A stretch of 64,000 nucleotides of DNA from assembly GCA_030068525.1 (NCBI GenBank), contig JASJOS010000004.1, positions 124,001 through 188,000 on the forward strand, given 5' to 3'. The notes under the pieces were generated by a model that saw only the letters and a program-made list of their open reading frames with translations, searched no databases and was not told the origin of the DNA. The stretch comes from Xanthocytophaga flava. GTDB taxonomy: Bacteria; Bacteroidota; Bacteroidia; Cytophagales; 172606-1. A program made the translations under genes and the position numbers. Of this stretch, positions 62,495 through 64,000 are shown piece by piece (the stretch's first letter is position 1; every line of letters begins with the position of its first letter).

Positions 62495-64000
62495 TTACCA
62501 AATAATAGAGTAACTGATCTGATTACCAGTTGTTACTGGCATAAGTAATTCCTGACGATTATTTACTGTACGTACCACAGGCTTTACACCAGCAGGGTTA
62601 GTAAGCTTTATGAAATAGGATTTATCATCTATCAGATAACTACCATCAGGCTGAGCAACGATGTCTTTTCCTTCCGCGATACGGCAATAGAGATTAGTTG
62701 CAGATCCTGATACTTTCAGTGTACGTGTCAAACGCTTACCGCCATCTTCCGGACGAGTCATATCTTCTACCTCTGTTCCGTAGATACTATATTTAAAAGT
62801 TGGAAGGCCTGTTGCATCCAACTCATATCCCCGGCCACGATAATTAGCTTCTGGAGTTAATGAATCTGGCCATGCAGTAGTATTGGTAGGTAATACAGAG
62901 AAATTAGGCACATCATTAATTTTCAATGTGCTGCCCATTGGGTCTGAATGTCCATCACCCCGATCATGCCACATAGGTGTTGCATTCAAAAAATCACCTC
63001 TCCAGCATTGTACCAGTGCACCATTGTTCAGGTCTACTGTAAAGTTGGCGCCTTCCAGGCTACCTACAGACACAGCATGTGTAATTCTCTTGGACTTAGT
63101 ACCTTTTTCAAAATCAATAAAACAACGAACTATTTTAGGCTCTCCTTCTACATTGATCAGAATAGGATTTACAGGGGCATCCAGTGGCAATGAGCTCAAT
63201 GTATTCAAAGGCATTCTGCGAACATCTGCACCTTCAATAAAAACACCTAATGCGGGTTTCATCCATGAATCTCTTTTTGCTACCAATACCTCAAAGGTAT
63301 GGTCTCCAGCCGATAGGTCTGTTGTGGCAGAACGTTCGTCCCAGGTGCCAGTCATAGCTAATGGAGCCAGGGTCTTGCCATCTATCTTCAAAAGGTTAAA
63401 CCCATTAATCTGAGTATAGAAAGTATATTTTCCAGCAGATTTTACATTCAATTTACCAGTGTGTCTGATTATATAATCATTGGCAGCTGGCACATTCTCA
63501 ATAGTCAGATCTTGTGTTTTACCGCTTTGTACCACCTTAAACTTGGTATCTGCTTTTAAGGTATCACTGGAGAAAGGTCCTTTGCCATAACTGTATTGCA
63601 AATCTGACAAAGTTGGGATACTCATACCATACGTTTTGTAGTAAATATTACGAAACGCTACCGGACCATGATCGCCTTGAATAAGAATCGGACCAGGATT
63701 TTTTTCATCTGGAAATTCGGCTCCCCTGGTAGGTCCTGTTACTTCCACGTTCTCATGAATAACAACGCCATTCAATACAACTCTCAGGAACTTTGCATTG
63801 GTAATTTTATTTCCTGATGCATCATATCGAGGTGCCTGAAAAGCAACTTCCAGATGCTGCCACAAACCAGGAGCTAAGCTGGCATTGGTACGGGGAGGAA
63901 TTCCCTGATAGCCTTTCTGGCCTTCGGGTTTGCTGTCATCCCAACGTTGGTAAATCCCTCCGCAGTCACCATAGGAAGGATTCTTTTTACCCCAGCTGTC
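62495..64000 (-). CDS. DUF1080 (3-keto-disaccharide hydrolase-like) protein, 5' end cut by window edge
   Basis: The minus-strand frame is open from 64000 to the stop at 62495; a TTG at 63865 is not the true start because homologous sequence continues upstream (GDCGGIYQRWDDSKPEGQKG, then PPRTNASLAPGLWQHLEVAF). DUF1080 motifs: IYQRWDD, LWQHLEVAFQAPRYD, ILIQGDHGPVAFRNI, then a PA14-like segment (KFKVVQSGKTQ to GVFIEGADVRR) and a C-terminal domain. The N-terminal signal is outside the window. Probably acts with the cytochrome-linked dehydrogenase on 3-keto sugars. Confidence 0.82.
   Translation of the reverse strand, partial: DSWGKKNPSYGDCGGIYQRWDDSKPEGQKGYQGIPPRTNASLAPGLWQHLEVAFQAPRYDASGNKITNAKFLRVVLNGVVIHENVEVTGPTRGAEFPDEKNPGPILIQGDHGPVAFRNIYYKTYGMSIPTLSDLQYSYGKGPFSSDTLKADTKFKVVQSGKTQDLTIENVPAANDYIIRHTGKLNVKSAGKYTFYTQINGFNLLKIDGKTLAPLAMTGTWDERSATTDLSAGDHTFEVLVAKRDSWMKPALGVFIEGADVRRMPLNTLSSLPLDAPVNPILINVEGEPKIVRCFIDFEKGTKSKRITHAVSVGSLEGANFTVDLNNGALVQCWRGDFLNATPMWHDRGDGHSDPMGSTLKINDVPNFSVLPTNTTAWPDSLTPEANYRGRGYELDATGLPTFKYSIYGTEVEDMTRPEDGGKRLTRTLKVSGSATNLYCRIAEGKDIVAQPDGSYLIDDKSYFIKLTNPAGVKPVVRTVNNRQELLMPVTTGNQISYSIIW

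Overview
The window reads as a chromosomal segment of a Bacteroidota bacterium, most likely a Cytophagales member. The grounds are SusC/SusD and FecR/ECF-sigma genes, DUF5777 and GH92 families, a GG-leader peptide of the type common in Bacteroidota, promoters resembling TAnnTTTG, and start codons without clear Shine-Dalgarno sequences. The genus is not determined. Both edges cut genes: an LicD-like transferase on the left and a DUF1080-type sugar hydrolase on the right.

Layout. 1-1.3 kb: end of an LicD-like gene and a 58-codon Cys-rich peptide gene with a double-glycine leader. 1.6-10 kb: ECF sigma, FecR anti-sigma, SusC transducer, SusD and a secreted endonuclease/exonuclease/phosphatase-fold enzyme, which together look like a sigma-controlled nutrient-uptake locus. 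10-11.8 kb: a metallo-beta-lactamase-fold hydrolase and a coiled-coil protein. 11.8-20.7 kb: the most unusual part, described next. 20.7-24 kb: YceI, DUF5777, Rieske and COG4315-type envelope proteins. 24-26.5 kb: an ECF sigma overlapping a membrane protein with nine 15-bp repeats. 27-33.5 kb: amidohydrolase, GH92, DinB, panC, HAD phosphatase, panD. 33.7-38.5 kb: a TetR-TolC-HlyD-EmrB efflux operon. 38.7-49.5 kb: flippase-like protein, heptose adenylyltransferase domain, YugP-like peptidase, ferredoxin reductase, a pentameric ligand-gated channel homologue, YfhO, phosphofructokinase, miaA. 49.5-58.2 kb: a large hybrid kinase with a CheY-like regulator, MBL hydrolase, DUF2911, divergent LysR/EamA. 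58.2-64 kb: lipoprotein, lipase, cytochrome-linked dehydrogenase, DUF1080.

The 14.1-20.7 kb region looks like a Ro (TROVE)/Y-RNA system built as two parallel operons beside a WYL regulator. Each operon has (i) a promoter with the same 32-nt box exactly 11 nt upstream of CAACTTTG, (ii) a protein part (TROVE-VWA in one; a Cys-rich protein plus an unrecognised 459-aa protein in the other), and (iii) about 40 nt after the last stop codon, a run of structured RNAs on the same strand. Three RNAs share a covarying two-stem/internal-loop core that I interpret as Y RNAs. One of them carries a circularly permuted tRNA-like module and another a minimal tRNA-like module. Four further RNAs are cloverleaf-like: a tandem triplet with CUG, CUU and CUA in the anticodon position, and one 191-nt RNA with a long insert. 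I did not see RtcB, RtcA or PNPase genes in the window. The function (RNA surveillance, stress response or defence) is inference; the structures and the repeated box are read directly from the sequence.

No rRNA gene, ordinary isolated tRNA gene, CRISPR array, insertion sequence or phage gene was found.
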